From the NCBI RefSeq assembly GCF_021018805.1, contig NC_086248.1:63187985-63251984 (forward strand): a stretch of DNA of 64,000 nt, in the 5' to 3' direction. Of this stretch, positions 37,386 to 50,900 are shown in pieces. The notes under the pieces were generated by a model. It saw only the letters and a program-made list of their open reading frames with translations. It searched no databases and had not been told where the DNA came from. How positions within the stretch are numbered: position 1 is the stretch's first letter; every line of letters starts with the position of its first letter. The DNA is from Prinia subflava. Lineage: Eukaryota > Chordata > Aves > Passeriformes > Cisticolidae. The position numbers and the translations under genes are program-made.

Positions 37386-40300
37386 AGTTCATCTTCTGTT
37401 ATTGTTTAGAAATATTAACAAACTCGAATTTCACCCAGCTATCATGTCCCTCAAAGACAATTTAGTAGTGTAAATTTATATTAATCTTGTGTTAATCCTT
37501 CAGCACTGGTAGATAATAAAACGAATGGCTTTGCCCTTGCCTTTCCTTAATTCCATTCATTAGACTGGTGATATTATTTGTATATAATTTTTGGAATTTG
37601 ATTTTGAGTCAGGCTGAAAGCAAAAGAAAGATTTTGTATTCTCTTGCAGGTTGGTTCAGAGGTGTCACAAGCCTGTGCTTCTACATAATTTAATGCAGTC
37701 AGTGTGACTGAAGAAAGAACTGCAGGACCATAAAATATTAAAACATAGAGACAGTTCAGGTGTAGTGTAAAATGAGATTCTTGTACTGGTATTATCCTTT
37801 GCTTTTCCCATGGGGGGGAGAAGAAGCTGAAGTTTTGATCCTTCAAGCTCAAAATAAAAGAAAAAAAAATAGCACAGTATTTTAGTACAAATTAATATTT
37901 GAATATTAAACCTGGGGGGATGCTTCTGGTTGGAAACATTTAAGCCAACCAGGAAAGTGAATAGGAGATGCACCATAGCGGTTCTCTATTGCTGCTGCTA
38001 TACAAGAACAGAGTACAAAAAGACAAAATATTTTAAGTATAATTGGTGGAGAATGCAACCAAGAGATTTTTGCAATAGGGTTAATTTCCTTCTCACCATG
38101 CTACCTTTCATGCTATCTTTCAGCAAACAATTTGCACTAACTCAAATAATCGATGTGCCAGCATTATCCAGAAGTGTGCACAGGCATGAACTGTGCTCCT
38201 AATTTTCCCACTCAAAGCCCAAGCTGCCAAACAGGGCCTTCCACCAACAAAGATCAGCCAAAGGAAAAAGATTCAGTGTGGCTTCCTCCAAGGCCCTGGG
38301 TAGGCAGTTTTACTTTGTCCTTAATTATACATATTTACAACAGAAAGAAGAGTGAAAGACAGATACCAAGAGATGAGAAATAATATATTAAAAGGCACCT
38401 GCACCCATTTAGAGCAAAGAACCAATAACCTGTCACTTTCATGTCATTACACTAAAACATAATTGATATTATAACTTGTATGAGGCTCACAAAGTCATGA
38501 AATATCAAAACGCAATGAACAGTTTAAGACATATGCTTGAGAAGGTATAAATACAACGAGTTCCAGATCCCATCCACAAGAGCTGCTTAATGGTCAGTAC
38601 AGTATGAGGAAAAAAAACACGGCCTAGGGGGATGAGAGACTTAATGTCAGTTAATAACATTTCATGCAGCATATACATGTACACTTCCCCAAGAGAACTG
38701 CAAGAGGATAAAAGGATGAAGAAATAATAGATATCTCAGTGGCTCTTTTATACTGGCTTCTCAATTTAATCTAGTCAGCTTATTATAGAAGAGGAAATAA
38801 TTCAGAATATATCTTTTATTCAACAAATTTCTTCTCTAATCCAAAGGACAATTTTCTCTAATTTGTTTAGTATTCCAAATGATTTATGAATTTTTTTGCA
38901 CACAATGATGGGTCTGAAATGACTTCTGAGATTTGCAGTGTAAGTATGCAAACCATATTGATTGGAGAGAGAGAGAGAGAGCTCTGTATTTCAGTGAGAG
39001 TCGATTGAAAAATCAGGTACCCTATTTAAATTTAGCAATCCATTCAGTCATTCTGTAGTTTTATATTACTATCTACTGATTATTCAAGGGAGTGAGATAA
39101 CAGAGTAAATTTACCTGCATATTGCTATTAATACAGTGAATGCTTTGTGTCTGTAAGCCTAAATCTTGCTAAGGGGTTTATGTGAGCATTATTTTCTATC
39201 AAATCTAAGACAAATAAATACATAATAGATTTTATAAAAGTATCCATTTATCTTATAGGAATGCTTTTCCTAGAACAATGCAGGACAATATTTTAACATG
39301 TTCCTAATTTTATTTCTAATCCAAACAACACAAAAACACTTCTTTATCTTAAAGAATGTAAATAAAATCCATTGAGTTAATTGCTTTAAATAAGTGTCCT
39401 AAGGAAAAATTATTTTCTCAGGAAAATTAAAATTATATTTAGCCAGCTTTTCACATAAAATTGCACTGCAAATCAGAATATTTGACTATTTTTAAATCTT
39501 TGTATATAATCCCTTTCACAGGTTACCCAGCTGAGTGTAATCATAGACATTGAATAATTTCAAAATCCTCATTATCAAAAGTATTCATTAAAGGTATTAT
39601 AAAAATAATGCAACAGTCTTTATTTAAACACCCTGATCCTAAACAACCTAAATTACCTGTAAGACCATTTCTGAATGGAAAAACTTTACCTGGATTTCTC
39701 CAAACAAGACCTACTGGAAACCACTCGTCCTTTATACTTCTTGAATGCTTTAGAATAACAGAGTTGCACTTTATCATTTGCTGCAATGTTTAGTTGAAAG
39801 ATCTATAGTATACAGTTTAATGACTTAATGTTTTCCCTTTGTATCACAGGCTTCCTGTGCCCTGATTTCTAAAAACTTCATATAGTGCATGATCCTTGGA
39901 CTGTCCAAAATGAAGGAGAGATTACTGTGCCTTGCAGGTAGAAGAAATGCCAACATATTCCTTTTATTTGCCATCTGTTCATTATTTTCCCATGTAGTCT
40001 CTTAGAAATAAGAAGTTTAAAGTTTGCTGTGGCCTGGTATTTGTCCTCTAACTCAATTATATATGTTTTCCTTACCCTGGAAAGACAAGATAACATATTT
40101 TGAATTACACAACCCAAGGCTCATAATCAGGTGTTCTTCCTTACAGAGAGAGGCCTGTGGCAATGTAACTTATTCATTAGGTAAATGACATAAAATGTGA
40201 CACTGGACTTCATTTATTCCACTTCTATTTCTCTATGATATTTATTCTTGTACACGCAGAAACCTATTGACTTGTTAACTTCTTAATTTGCTGCACTACT

Positions 40301-40700
40301 GCGACATTAATCTTTATTTGTTACTTGTTTTACTACCTGGGAAAACAAAATGACATAAGAAACTTCCTTGTCCTTTCTGCCAAAAGATCACCGGTTTTGC
40401 CCTTTTTGTATACTCAGTTTTGAGCATTGCCTAAACTTTTTGGGACTTGCAATTTACTTGTTTATTTACCAGATTAAACAGAACATCTAGACTATCTTGA
40501 CCTCTGCCTAGAAATTGTTATCTAATAGCACTACTTTCACAGTGGCTGAGACAACTTGAGTACTGCACAAGTGTATGCAATCCTCATTTGTGAGACCATA
40601 AAAAAGTCAGTCTTGTTTAAAAAACAGATTTGACGTTCACTGAAAGAAATCACATATAAAATCCTTTGACTGAATAAGGTAAAAGGATAAGTAAGAAATG
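37386..40700. other. Non-coding unique sequence
   Basis: No gene or interspersed repeat recognised. The open frames at 37574-37976 (minus) and 37930-38202 (plus) are short, overlapping and featureless. A short GA repeat at 38965-38981 is listed separately. Confidence 0.6.
38965..38981. repeat. (GA)8 microsatellite
   Basis: Eight GA dinucleotides followed by GCTCTG. Seen directly. Confidence 0.9.
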
Positions 40701-41089
40701 CCCCTGAAGTGCAGGTTAATCCTCATACAGCCCAGTATGCTGCCTCCAGTAACAAGAGACACAAGAAACTTGATCGCTTTCTGCAACCTATTCCCCACGT
40801 TTCTGTTCTCAGTGTGGGGAATGATTTAATGATTTCAGTGGGTACACTCCTGCCGAGTATTAAAAAAACTAAAGGGCAACTTTGTGAGTGAGTTATTTAT
40901 GACAAACCCCTTTCCAAACCTGCCAGTAATGGTTTCCTCCAACCTCTCTAGTGAGTCTCGGTTCAAGAAATTCACTATGTTAAGGACTACATTCACTGGC
41001 TTTAAGCAAAAGCCTTACTGGTTTCAAGTTCCCATTGATCTAGGATTGTGTATTCAGTTTATCTATTGCCTGTATGATTTCAGTAACCT
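40701..41089. other. Probable repeat-derived sequence, unresolved
   Basis: The words CAGCCCAGTATGCTGCCTCC near 40730 resemble a 3'-region phrase of old amniote CR1-type repeats. AAAAGCCTTACTGGTTTCAAG near 41010 resembles the antisense of the reverse-transcriptase AFD region. The pieces do not form one colinear element, so this may be two eroded fragments or coincidence. Confidence 0.25.
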
Positions 41090-42420
41090 CAGTTATAACC
41101 TTCCTTGGCCTTCTCTTCTTCAAACGAAGTGTCCCAGCCTTTAAGTATCCCTGCACAAGGCAGCTGTTCCATCATCTTGATCATTTCACTTGTTTTTCTC
41201 CATACTTCTTTGAATTCAGCTACACCCTTCCTCATATGTGAAGACAAAACTGTACACAATACTCAGGATATGGAAACATCAGTTTTCAGATTCCCTGCTC
41301 TTCTCTTATTTCAGGCTCCCAAGGATAATTTCATTAACTTTTCTAAACTTGCCTAACATTTTTGTTTGATACTGAGATTTCAGAGAAATGTCAAGGGTCC
41401 CTTTCTGAGTTTTAAGTGTCAATTCTTAGCTTAGCATCATGTCAGCATGGTTCATGTTACTTTTTTCTAGATGCATTTCTTCAGACTGAACTTGACCTGT
41501 TGACTTTTGGTATGCTCAGTTTTATTTTGGATACTCTTGCCATTGAAGCCATTGGTATTGAAGGCAACTGACACTGATTGTCAAGAGAGAATTTATCCAC
41601 AAGCTTGCAGATTTCACTGCTCATTGCCCATACCAGAGCAGAGATGCTGATTAAAATTGGTCCCAGTATCAATTCCATTCTAAAATGTTGCCATTATTAA
41701 GGCCTATCTCTTCCTTAAAAAGCTTTCCTCCAATCCCATGGCAATACAATTTTGTAATGAGCCTTTGGTCTGGAACCTGATCAAGGACATTTTTAAAAAC
41801 AATGTGTGTTATGTCCATTTGATCCCATTTATCCTTATTATTACTAACGTCCTTAATTTATAATAATAATAATATCCTTATTTATTATAATAATAATAAT
41901 ATCCTTATTATTATTAACGTCCCTGAAATCCAGAAGCAATGTAACTTCTTCTAAACAGGTTATTTTCATTCGTATGCATATACACAGTCTTAACAGAAAT
42001 GGAAATCAGGCTCACTAGTTTGTCATCCCCAAGATCATCTCTAAAGCCCTTCTGACAGATGGCAGATTCAACAGCTGTCCTAGTCCTTTAGTTCAGTGTC
42101 CATTTATAAGGACATTTTACATCCCTCAGCCAGAAGTTTGGGAATTTCATATTCAGAGCTCTTGGTTTTATGCCATCTGGTCCCAGTGACCTTCCTAACC
42201 TGCCTGACTGGTCTAATATTTCCTGTTCATTTACTTCAAATTGATCTATATCTTATAGACAATCTGCTACAGAAATGCATCAGGTGTGAGAGCCAGAGCA
42301 CTAAATGCCTATGCAAAGATTTCACTGAGTTTCTCTGCTATGTCTCTGTCAACCTTGCATGTCCCTTCTATGCCCTTGCCATGAAGCAGTAAAGATTAAG
42401 TCCTTGACAATCCTCACCTA
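41090..42420 (-). mobile_element. Ancient CR1/L3-class LINE relic (minus strand)
   Basis: Phrases match antisense CR1/L3-type ORF2 in the right order. From left to right: TTCCATCATCTTGATCATTT and AAAACTGTACACAATACTCA (3' region); ATTGGTCCCAGTATCAATTC near 41660 (antisense of the LGPxLFxI segment after the RT catalytic region); GTCTGGAACCTGATCAAGGA; CCATCTGGTCCCAGTGACCT near 42175; and GCAAAGATTTCACTGAGTTT followed by CTCTGCTATGTCTCTGTC near 42315 (upstream of the RT domain). A minus-strand open frame at 41481-41678 includes LILGPILISISA, which fits that assignment. The copy is heavily mutated, lacks the 5' part and cannot move. It is clearly older than the two avian CR1 3' ends elsewhere in the window. 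Boundaries and subfamily are uncertain. Confidence 0.6.
41833..41922. repeat. Local tandem amplification of a CCTTA(TTA)n unit
   Basis: Four imperfect units begin with CCTTA at 41833, 41851, 41876 and 41903. The middle two carry a TAATAATAATAATAT tail. The outer two carry TTATTAnTAACGTCC, so ACGTCC recurs 70 bp apart. It interrupts the LINE relic and probably arose by slippage of a TTA/TAA-rich stretch. Seen directly. Confidence 0.85.
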
Positions 42421-42556
42421 ATGAATTATCCATCTTTGTCATGATAAAAATTGTTTGTCCCAATTGTTGAGTGGAGTAAATTTTAAAGTTTGTGAACATA
42501 ACCCTAATGTATAAGCATGATGTGATCTGAGTCCTAAATAGAAGTTCTGAAGAGTA

Positions 42557-42580
42557 ATGTTCTAAGGAACATTAGAACAT
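42557..42580. repeat. 9-bp inverted repeat, 6-nt loop
   Basis: ATGTTCTAA (42557-42565) and TTAGAACAT (42572-42580) are exact reverse complements around GGAACA. The GAACATTAGAAC words also resemble loosely spaced steroid-receptor half-sites, but the spacing is not canonical. Confidence 0.85.
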
Positions 42581-42666
42581 AGAACCTAAAACATAATTTG
42601 CTGTTAGGTACTATTTTCACAATCTTCATGATTTTCAAGTATTTAAAGACTTTGATATCTTTCAGC

Positions 42667-42690
42667 ATAGGGTAGGGTAGCATAGGGTAG
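42667..42690. repeat. Short CATAGGGTAG tandem repeat
   Basis: CATAGGGTAG occurs twice with an extra GGTAG between the copies. The units are pentameric GGGTA rather than the vertebrate telomere hexamer TTAGGG. Seen directly. Confidence 0.75.
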
Positions 42691-44819
42691 AGATTGTATG
42701 CTGCAAAACAGAGTTCACTTCCACAAAAGGTTTATCCAGGAGAATCAAAGGGCAAAAGTGTAAGAGAAAAATTAGATACCATTTCAACCAAGACTACAGC
42801 AGTTTGCTTCCCTTCTTAATGGCTTTGGAAAAATTAAGTTCTTACTTTTGGAAAGTAAGCCATCCAAAAACAACAAAACTGTCAACAACAGTATCATCAA
42901 AGTTTGTGTGCTGCTACGCACGTGCTGTTCCTTCAAAGCAAAAATTTTTCAGTTTCTATACTTCAGGCAGACTAGATTTTAGGGAAAAAATGCAATATAT
43001 AGGAGTGCAAATCAAAAGCACTACCAACCAAAGGAGAAAGAGAGATTATCAATTGCCTTTGGTAATTAAATTGATGAGAGGAAACCTATGTTATTTCTCT
43101 AGAACTACTTAAGCTATTAAAAGAAGATTTAGCTCTCACACAATGCTTTTCAGTTTTAAAACATTTACAAACACAAAGCTGTAAAAATTCTGAATTTTAT
43201 CTAAACCTGCACAGGGAATAGTGTAAGGTTTATATGCCTCATATTGTGTACTTCAGACTATATTTTGGAGGCATGAGAGTGTTTGGGGAGTGAGGAGAGA
43301 GTCAGAAATTCTTCACCTCAAATGGGTGTTTGAATTAGAATTTGGGAGCCCTAACTCCCACAGCTGTGCTCTGCTCATAACAATCTTTTATAAATTTGGC
43401 TCAAAAACCTGCAGGTCTGAGTTATTTTGGTAGTGGAAGAACATATCTCTCTCTGAGAATAATCACCTCTTTCAAAACAAAAAGAAGTTGTTATTATTGA
43501 TTTTTTATTTACTGTGAAGACACGTCAGACTTATTAAACGTCAGCATGCATTATTTAAGTTAATTTTAAAAGAGAATTTTCAATTAAATGTTTAAACTTG
43601 GGACATACAGCCCGGAAAAAATTTTCATGAACTTATGACACAGAGAGAGAGTGAGATCAACCCTCAGAAATATGTCATTAAAACGGATGACTAATTTCAA
43701 ACAGCAGTTTGAAATATTTTCTTCTGCAAAATATTTTTGCATAACCTCAAGTAGACCAGAATGTACTAGAAAATGCTTATACACAAACAACTGAATGTTT
43801 CCAAGTTCATGTATGGCATTAGCTCCAGTAGCCTCAACATTTCCACCTGATGGAAGCAGTTTTAAACAGATTCAGTTGATGTTTGAAGACCAAATAGCTC
43901 TTCTTTGAGACCTATTGAAGCTCTTCTTCTCAAACAGCTTAAAATTTCCACTATTCTTAATATTTCTCAAGAACTTCCTTCTTAAAAGATACGCAGAGAT
44001 TTTTAAAAGCACATTGATTTTACTTTGTGGTAGCACATGAAACAAAACTTTGGCCATCATCACTCCTTAACTGAAAAGACAGAAATCACACTACCTTTAC
44101 AACAGTCCATTAATTCACATCTGCACAAACAACTGACTTTAGTGAAATGCTGAGGTAATATTTTGTATAGCTCTATTAAACTCCCTTCTTAAAATCTGGG
44201 TTAACTCTTTGTTGGAGCAGAGAACACTTGTCTTTTCTGAGATGTTAAGCGTAATTAAGCTGTATGCAGTAACTTAAAACCTGAAACTAGGTACTGACTA
44301 CATTTCACACACCAAAGTGCAATTTATATACTCAAAATGTCATAAAACAGTCTAAATATTGCCTGAAAAATTACAGAAAGCTTGAACAGAAATATAGACA
44401 CTAAATCTATTGATAATGCCTCCTCAGCTTAACAGTGTATCTTACACATATATTCCCATGTGAGGTTTTTACACAACACCTTCATGTTTTATCTCTAGCA
44501 AACATACAAGTACATATACCTTTGAATTCTATTCAAAGACTATTTCATGTTCTTTGAGGTACACCTAGACTCCAAAGATTTGATAAAATGTAGTAGTGTC
44601 TGTTCCTTCTAAGAGCTAGACGTGAACTCTGCAAACAAAACAGCTTGCAATCTTCTCCCCATCAGTCTCCGAACACACAGGTCCCATCTCAGTAGGATAC
44701 AGATGAGGGCGTTTTGGTGAGATATGAATACCACTGCCTTCATCCAAGGTGGTACAGAGTTTCAGCATATGAAATAATCACCTCTGGAATTCCCTAAGAC
44801 TATCACTCTGCATGTCATT

Positions 44820-44940
44820 AAAAAAAAAAAAAAAAACTAAAGAAAAAAACCTAAAACCCCACTATATATATAGTTACTTCACTGACTTATTCTTTCTGCT
44901 CTCCACGTCTGGGGAAAAAAAGAAGAAAAAAAAAAAAAAA
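44820..44940 (+). repeat. Two A-rich homopolymer runs
   Basis: A18 at 44820-44837 and an A-rich run at 44915-44940 broken by two G residues, with about 75 bp of unique sequence between. No retroposed body was recognised upstream of either. Confidence 0.85.
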
Positions 44941-47900
44941 CAACCCACCCACCAGCTTGAATTTCATTAGTAAGTCTGTTAAGCTCTTTAATCTCTGGAA
45001 CTAGTGGAAGTTTCCCCCCTGACCTGCCAATTGAATCCATAAAATATACTGAGAAAAGTTTCCCTGAAAAATAATGTTGAAATAACATACAAAACTGAGG
45101 AATTTGTGAGAAAAATCTTATTAACAGATGGGATTGTGCTCTTGCTAATCTTTCAGACATCTTTGACTTTAACTCCAGCATTTGAACTACTCCCAACTTG
45201 AGCTCTTAAGGTTTGGCTTCTCAGATTATGAGAACTATAACATGAGTAATGTCAATATGCTGCACATGAAGTGTAGCAATGAGAACTGTAGTTGTGCATG
45301 GAGTGAATCATATCCCATATCATGCAAACTGAAACTGGTGAATCAAAGATGAATCCCACTTGAACAGGAAGACACTGGTACTCGGTGTTTACTTTACCAA
45401 GAAGAAACTAGTTTTGTTTAAATTGCCTTTGAGAATGAGAAGGAGAAAAATGATATTTGGGGAAAGGGAAATGGATGGGGTAGAGTAAAATCAGTTAATC
45501 CTGGATTTAGAACAGTTATAGTAATGTAAGCAGCATTCAAAGGAATGCCCATAAAAACAGGGAACACAGCAGGAGAACAGAAAAAAAAATGGAAATTATT
45601 TTCTACTTGACAATATTGAGGAAAAAAGGAACTGATTTCACAGTGTACAAAGAGAGTGTCCATGCTTCAGAAGAGAAACCAGAGGGACAGAGAAGACTGT
45701 GGTACGTACATTGGTCATTTTGATGCAAACAAAACATCCAGGTAACCCAGAATGTTGTCAACAGCAATGACCATAAACAAGATACAAAGTGAAATGCAGC
45801 AACATGATAAATTATACTTTCCCAGCTATTTTCAGCTATAAGGATTTCCTGATTCTAATGGGATTTTTCTGTTTAATGACACTCAATACACCTCTCTTTC
45901 AATTACTTGTCCAGTTTTTCCTGACATATGTAAAATTTCTGTATCTCAAACATATTTTGGAAATGAAAATTCCATAGTGCTGTTTGTAAGCCTGTCCTCT
46001 AGCAGTTTCATCTTATGGTCTTTTTTTCTTAAATTGGAAGAAATGGAGATGCAGAAGTTCAGACCTTAACATTAGTGTCTCTTCTACTCTGTCCACCAAC
46101 CTTAAACAAAAGAATGCTGCTGTCGAATCTGCACAAGATGGGCACAGAACTGAAAAGGTAGCACAGCGTTACTATTTCTCCTATAGATGGAGAAAGCACA
46201 ATGCCATATTTGAACCCAAATAATTTATAAGTAGCATATGTCCTGTACAACCCTGGCTATGTGGATATCAACCAAAGTCCTACTACATTTGCAGCACCAG
46301 CTGACAAAAAGGCAACCTAGAAAGTGGTCTGTACTTTTCACCCTCACAAACACCAGTTAGAGGTCAACATCTAGTAATGTGGCAAGGGATGTCAGGTAGG
46401 CATATTCAACATTTGCAGTGACAGTGTGAAATTATTTTAAAAATAATAAATTTATAGAATTAAAAAGTAGGAATAAATTATGTGGGCCTAAAAGATAATG
46501 GTGTTTGTTCAGAATACACAGGATAGGCAGAGAATGGCAAGATGATATTTACCATTCTCATCATTGCTATTATTATTATACAATCCCACCCATAGTTCAG
46601 TCTGAAAGTGTCCTTGTTAAAGCAGCTGTGGCCTGAAGGATAAACAACAGTACAAGTAGTCACCATTAAGGAAAGAAGGAATCAACAAACAAAGCCTCAT
46701 GATTTGCTATCAAGGTTGTCTTGTTTTCAGATGACCTCCCTTCTTCTGAATTCCCCTTGGTAAAGGTTATTTGCAAACACCTATTAAACACTGCTTCTTA
46801 ACATTCTCTCTGTGCCTTGTCATTCTAACACAAAGCAAAAGAATAAACCTTCAAGCCGATTGTTTCATTTCATCTTTTTCCAGATTTCATGGGGATATCA
46901 GAAAATCTTGACACTGTCTTGAACTCTTCACCTCAGAATCGAACGTGTTGTGTTTCCTGTACCCCTTTGGGATTCATGTCCTCTAGTTAATCTTCAGCAT
47001 GCAAGAAAGCTAAATAGAAAGAGACTTTTCAGCTAAGAAACAAATCTGAAGACAAAATTCTATGGTTTCTACCCTTCTTAGTTTATATGTGTATCAATTT
47101 TTGTTTTCTGTAGCTCATTCAGTTATATTCATTACACTATTGGTCAGATCACTAATTAAACATGCTGTTCACGGTGCCCTATCTGATGATACATTATAAA
47201 ATACCCAGTCCAATAAGAAATATCTGTGAACAATTGAAATTCAACCATAAAATAAATACAAAACACATTTGTGCAAAACACAATATAAATGTCATACAAC
47301 AACAAAAAAAATGTAAAGGTAAGTAAACCTGAAAGACACTGTGTGATGAAGTGACTGCTGGATAGAGATGTCAAGAAAAACCTAATAGAACAGGGGGAAA
47401 AGCATGGGATGATTCTGGATAAGAAACTGCTAGAATCCAACAAAGAGTATCTCTAAAAATGAAAGTAAACAATGGAAATTTCAAAACACCAGCAAATATT
47501 TTTGTGATGCATATCCTGCCTTCTCTACATTCACCCTACTTTCATATTGCTCTTCTTGCTAAAATAAAGGACATTGGAAGTGAATAAATAGTTCTACCTC
47601 TTAGGTGTTCTATATGGACCATTGAATTCACTGTGCATCCTTCAAAAAGACTTGAAGTTCAATGCTTATAATTACCTACATTTTCATTGTAAGGTAAGGC
47701 TTCTGCTGTACAAAACTTTCTCCCTGTTATGAATTGAATGCTTTGCTTGCATTACACCTTTTGCACATTTGATCAACAAATGTAAGACTTCATTAAATCT
47801 CAAAGAGCTTAAGCTAATACAGAAGGAGTTTATTTTTCTAGGCATGGTTTGCATTATAACTACCTGCAGTTCATTTTAGACCTGAAGTTTTATTTGCCAG

Positions 47901-50900
47901 GAAAAGAAAGGAATGTGCTTATCTTTAATATATGATCATTAAATAAACATCTTTCATGCAAGAGATTTGTTATATTAAAAAGTATTAAAATTATATCAGG
48001 CAGCTCTTTTATTTTGAAAGACTGCATACAAGTGAGGAAATACAGTAATACTGATGTAGAGAGGTATAAATAATAAGAACAGCTTCTCTCTCTCTCTCTC
48101 CGAAGAAAAACTCTATTATTTTATATGCTATCCTGACAGCCCTCCCTGGAATATAAAATTACTCCAATTCATAGCTGACTCTGGATAAGATATTTTGAGT
48201 TTCCACCATGAGTATGCAACCCCATCTAATTTTCCATAAGACCCAAGTATCAACCTCTCTTTTCAATCTTAGATCAATCAGAGAGCCCCAAATGTCCCAT
48301 TTTTCCAGTGATTCTCACATTGTTAATGAAGAGAGAAAATGTAACTAAGCTTCTTTAACTGCCAGCAACAACCAGTTGCATGAACAAAATTTGTCAGGTA
48401 ACAAATCTATGGTTCACTAAGGACTATTAAAATTCTCCTTGGGCCCAACAGTGCTTAAATTTTGCAAAAATGCAAAGTATTTCTCTTGTACCTTCAGAAT
48501 AAATCTTCCAGAAAAGCTAGTCATATGGGTGATGGATGTTTAAAACTATTAATTTCAAGCAACCTGGACGCACAACTGTATTCTCCACCTACCCTACACC
48601 ATGCCCTGACCTGACCATCCTTGAGTCTAACTCTTCCCATTCAGAAATGGGAAAGCAATAAACTCTTGGAACGAGCTGTTATGTCAGTGAAGGCAGGCAG
48701 GGAAGAACTTCTATATAAAACTTTTTCTCACAAATAGCAAAAAAGATAAGGCAACCACATAAAGGAGTGACCTCAGAAAAGCAGAATTGTTAATAGGTCC
48801 AAAGTGAAACCATGGAAAGCATCAGCACCCCCACACCAGATTAGCAACACTCTGTTATACACTGGGTTTTTAACCTTAGGAGTTGCTAAGGCTCTTGATC
48901 ACTGCTAATGGAGCATTTGTCCTACATCAATATTATATGCAATTATTATTAGAAAAAAGTATTGCCCTAGATCTAATGCTGAGAAATATCTGAAGGGTCA
49001 GGGTTCACCTGTGTTCAAAAGAATGTGTTATACAGGTAATATATTTTTCTGAAGAACTCAGATAAGGTATTACTTCTGGTTTTTTGGGAGAGTTTTGTGG
49101 GTTTTCTTGTTATTATTGTTTATAAGAAAAAAAGTTTAAAAACACGAGTTCATCTGACTTGTATGAAATCTGCTGCTTACAGTTCTCACAATTTTGTTAA
49201 AAATGAACAAGCAAGCTTTAGTTCATATCCTGTTCCTGCGTAAAATGAATTTTCACGCACAGTTTCTCTCTTTGCATGGGTTTTGTTACATGGAAGCCCT
49301 CATTTCTACTGGTTTCAGTCAAGCAACTCCAGATTACTCAGGCAGAGAAACAGGTTTTCCAGCAGTTCTATAAATCTCTGGTGCTCCTCTGAAACTGCTG
49401 CCAACAGGTGGTAAACTGCTACCATTCACTGCAAACAATTTTGCAGCATGGGCATCAGGATGCTACACTAACATTTAGTGCAAAACAAATGGACTTGCAA
49501 AATTCCTGGGATCACACAATAGTTTATTCCAGCCATGAAGCAGCCATCAGATGGCAACAATTTTGTCACCACTAGTACAGAACATAATGGAATATGTGTC
49601 CTGGAGCTGAAAAGCTCCATAACACATTAACTATCCCCTGAGTCATGCCTGTCACCACTAGCTTTAAGTTTTAATTTCCTTGCTTTCACTGGTTGTCAGG
49701 GCTATTTGACTATATCTCTTTCGTGTTTAATCAGCAGTACCAATGCTTTTGATGAGATTACGTTGCTAACCTGGTGCTCCAGGAAGGCACAAACATAGAT
49801 CTGTTTATACAGGAACAAATTAAGTACACCTCTTTACTTTGAGACAGAAAAAATAACTAGTCTTATGAAACATAACATCTTTAGCAGAAATGCTTTGGAG
49901 AGCTAGATTATCAAATGTAACAGTTCAGTGGTTCAATTCATACCTGACAGGCTTCAAAGAATATATATGCAAATTGATCTCCCAGCTGCAAGGGTAATTA
50001 ACATGGGCTGCTGCAGGGGGCTCTTCTTCCACCCATTCTGTTTCATTATTATTTTAGTGACTTTACATTTTTCTCAACCCACTGTCTTTTGGTATGGAAA
50101 TAAATTTAACTTCCTCCTTTATGTAAACTTCATTACACCACAATCAGCAGGGAGTCTAGCCTGCTGGAAGTGAGAGCATTTGAAAACCAATATAGCCTGA
50201 CATAAAGCTTAGCTTGGTACAAACACTTTTGTTGTTGATATTCTTCCGTGTATTTTTGTGGTTTTTCCCAGTACACTTCTTATACTGTTAAAAGGGACTA
50301 CAGTAAGCCTGATTCATCTCTTGCACTTAAACCAGTTTAACAACACTAAGACAGATCTAGCAAAGGATGAGGAAAGACAAATAATCTTGGAACATGCTGT
50401 TTAATCCATCTTTTCCTAGGGCATTAAAATTGTGTTTATACTAAAGCCAGCACCATTCTTCCCTCTCCCAAAGCAGGAAGGATACAGCCCTAAGGGTAGA
50501 GCACTTCATGCAGTATTGGACCTGCTGGCCATGTACTGGAACTATGTGGTTCTGTTTCCACAGAGATGTGCCCTCTGAATTATATATTGTTAAGTATTCT
50601 CCATATGGTTATGAAGAAACACCAAAACTGTTTTCCCATTGTACAGTAAGAATGAAACTTACAGGGAAACAATCACATTACACCTCTGGGAAAACCATAG
50701 ACATAAAAACGTTACTGCTTTTGGATACTTTTCATAACTAGAAACTTCTGTATTAAGCCATTTCTACAAATTATGAAGGAAACTCATATGTTAAATCATT
50801 TTAAGTAAATGTTTATGAGTAGATATAAAACAACAGGTAAATCTATAATTCATAAGTGGCCAAACTTTCCTTTACAGAGGGCCACTCAAGTCAATTGATT

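Larger units (their letters stand above)
42421..44819. other. Non-coding unique sequence
   Basis: No gene recognised. It includes an inverted repeat at 42557-42580 and a short GGGTA-type repeat at 42667-42690, listed separately. The open frame at 42804-43112 (+, 102 codons) has no domain or family signature. Confidence 0.6.

Noticed and set aside
42096..42392. 98-codon plus-strand frame as a protein
   Set aside because: It lies on the antisense of the old CR1/L3-class relic, so it is a shadow of repeat sequence.
42667..42690. Interstitial telomere repeat
   Set aside because: The unit is GGGTA-type and not TTAGGG, and it is only about 24 bp.
49401..49413. CTCF binding site
   Set aside because: CCAACAGGTGGTA matches only the core with a mismatch, which is too weak to call.
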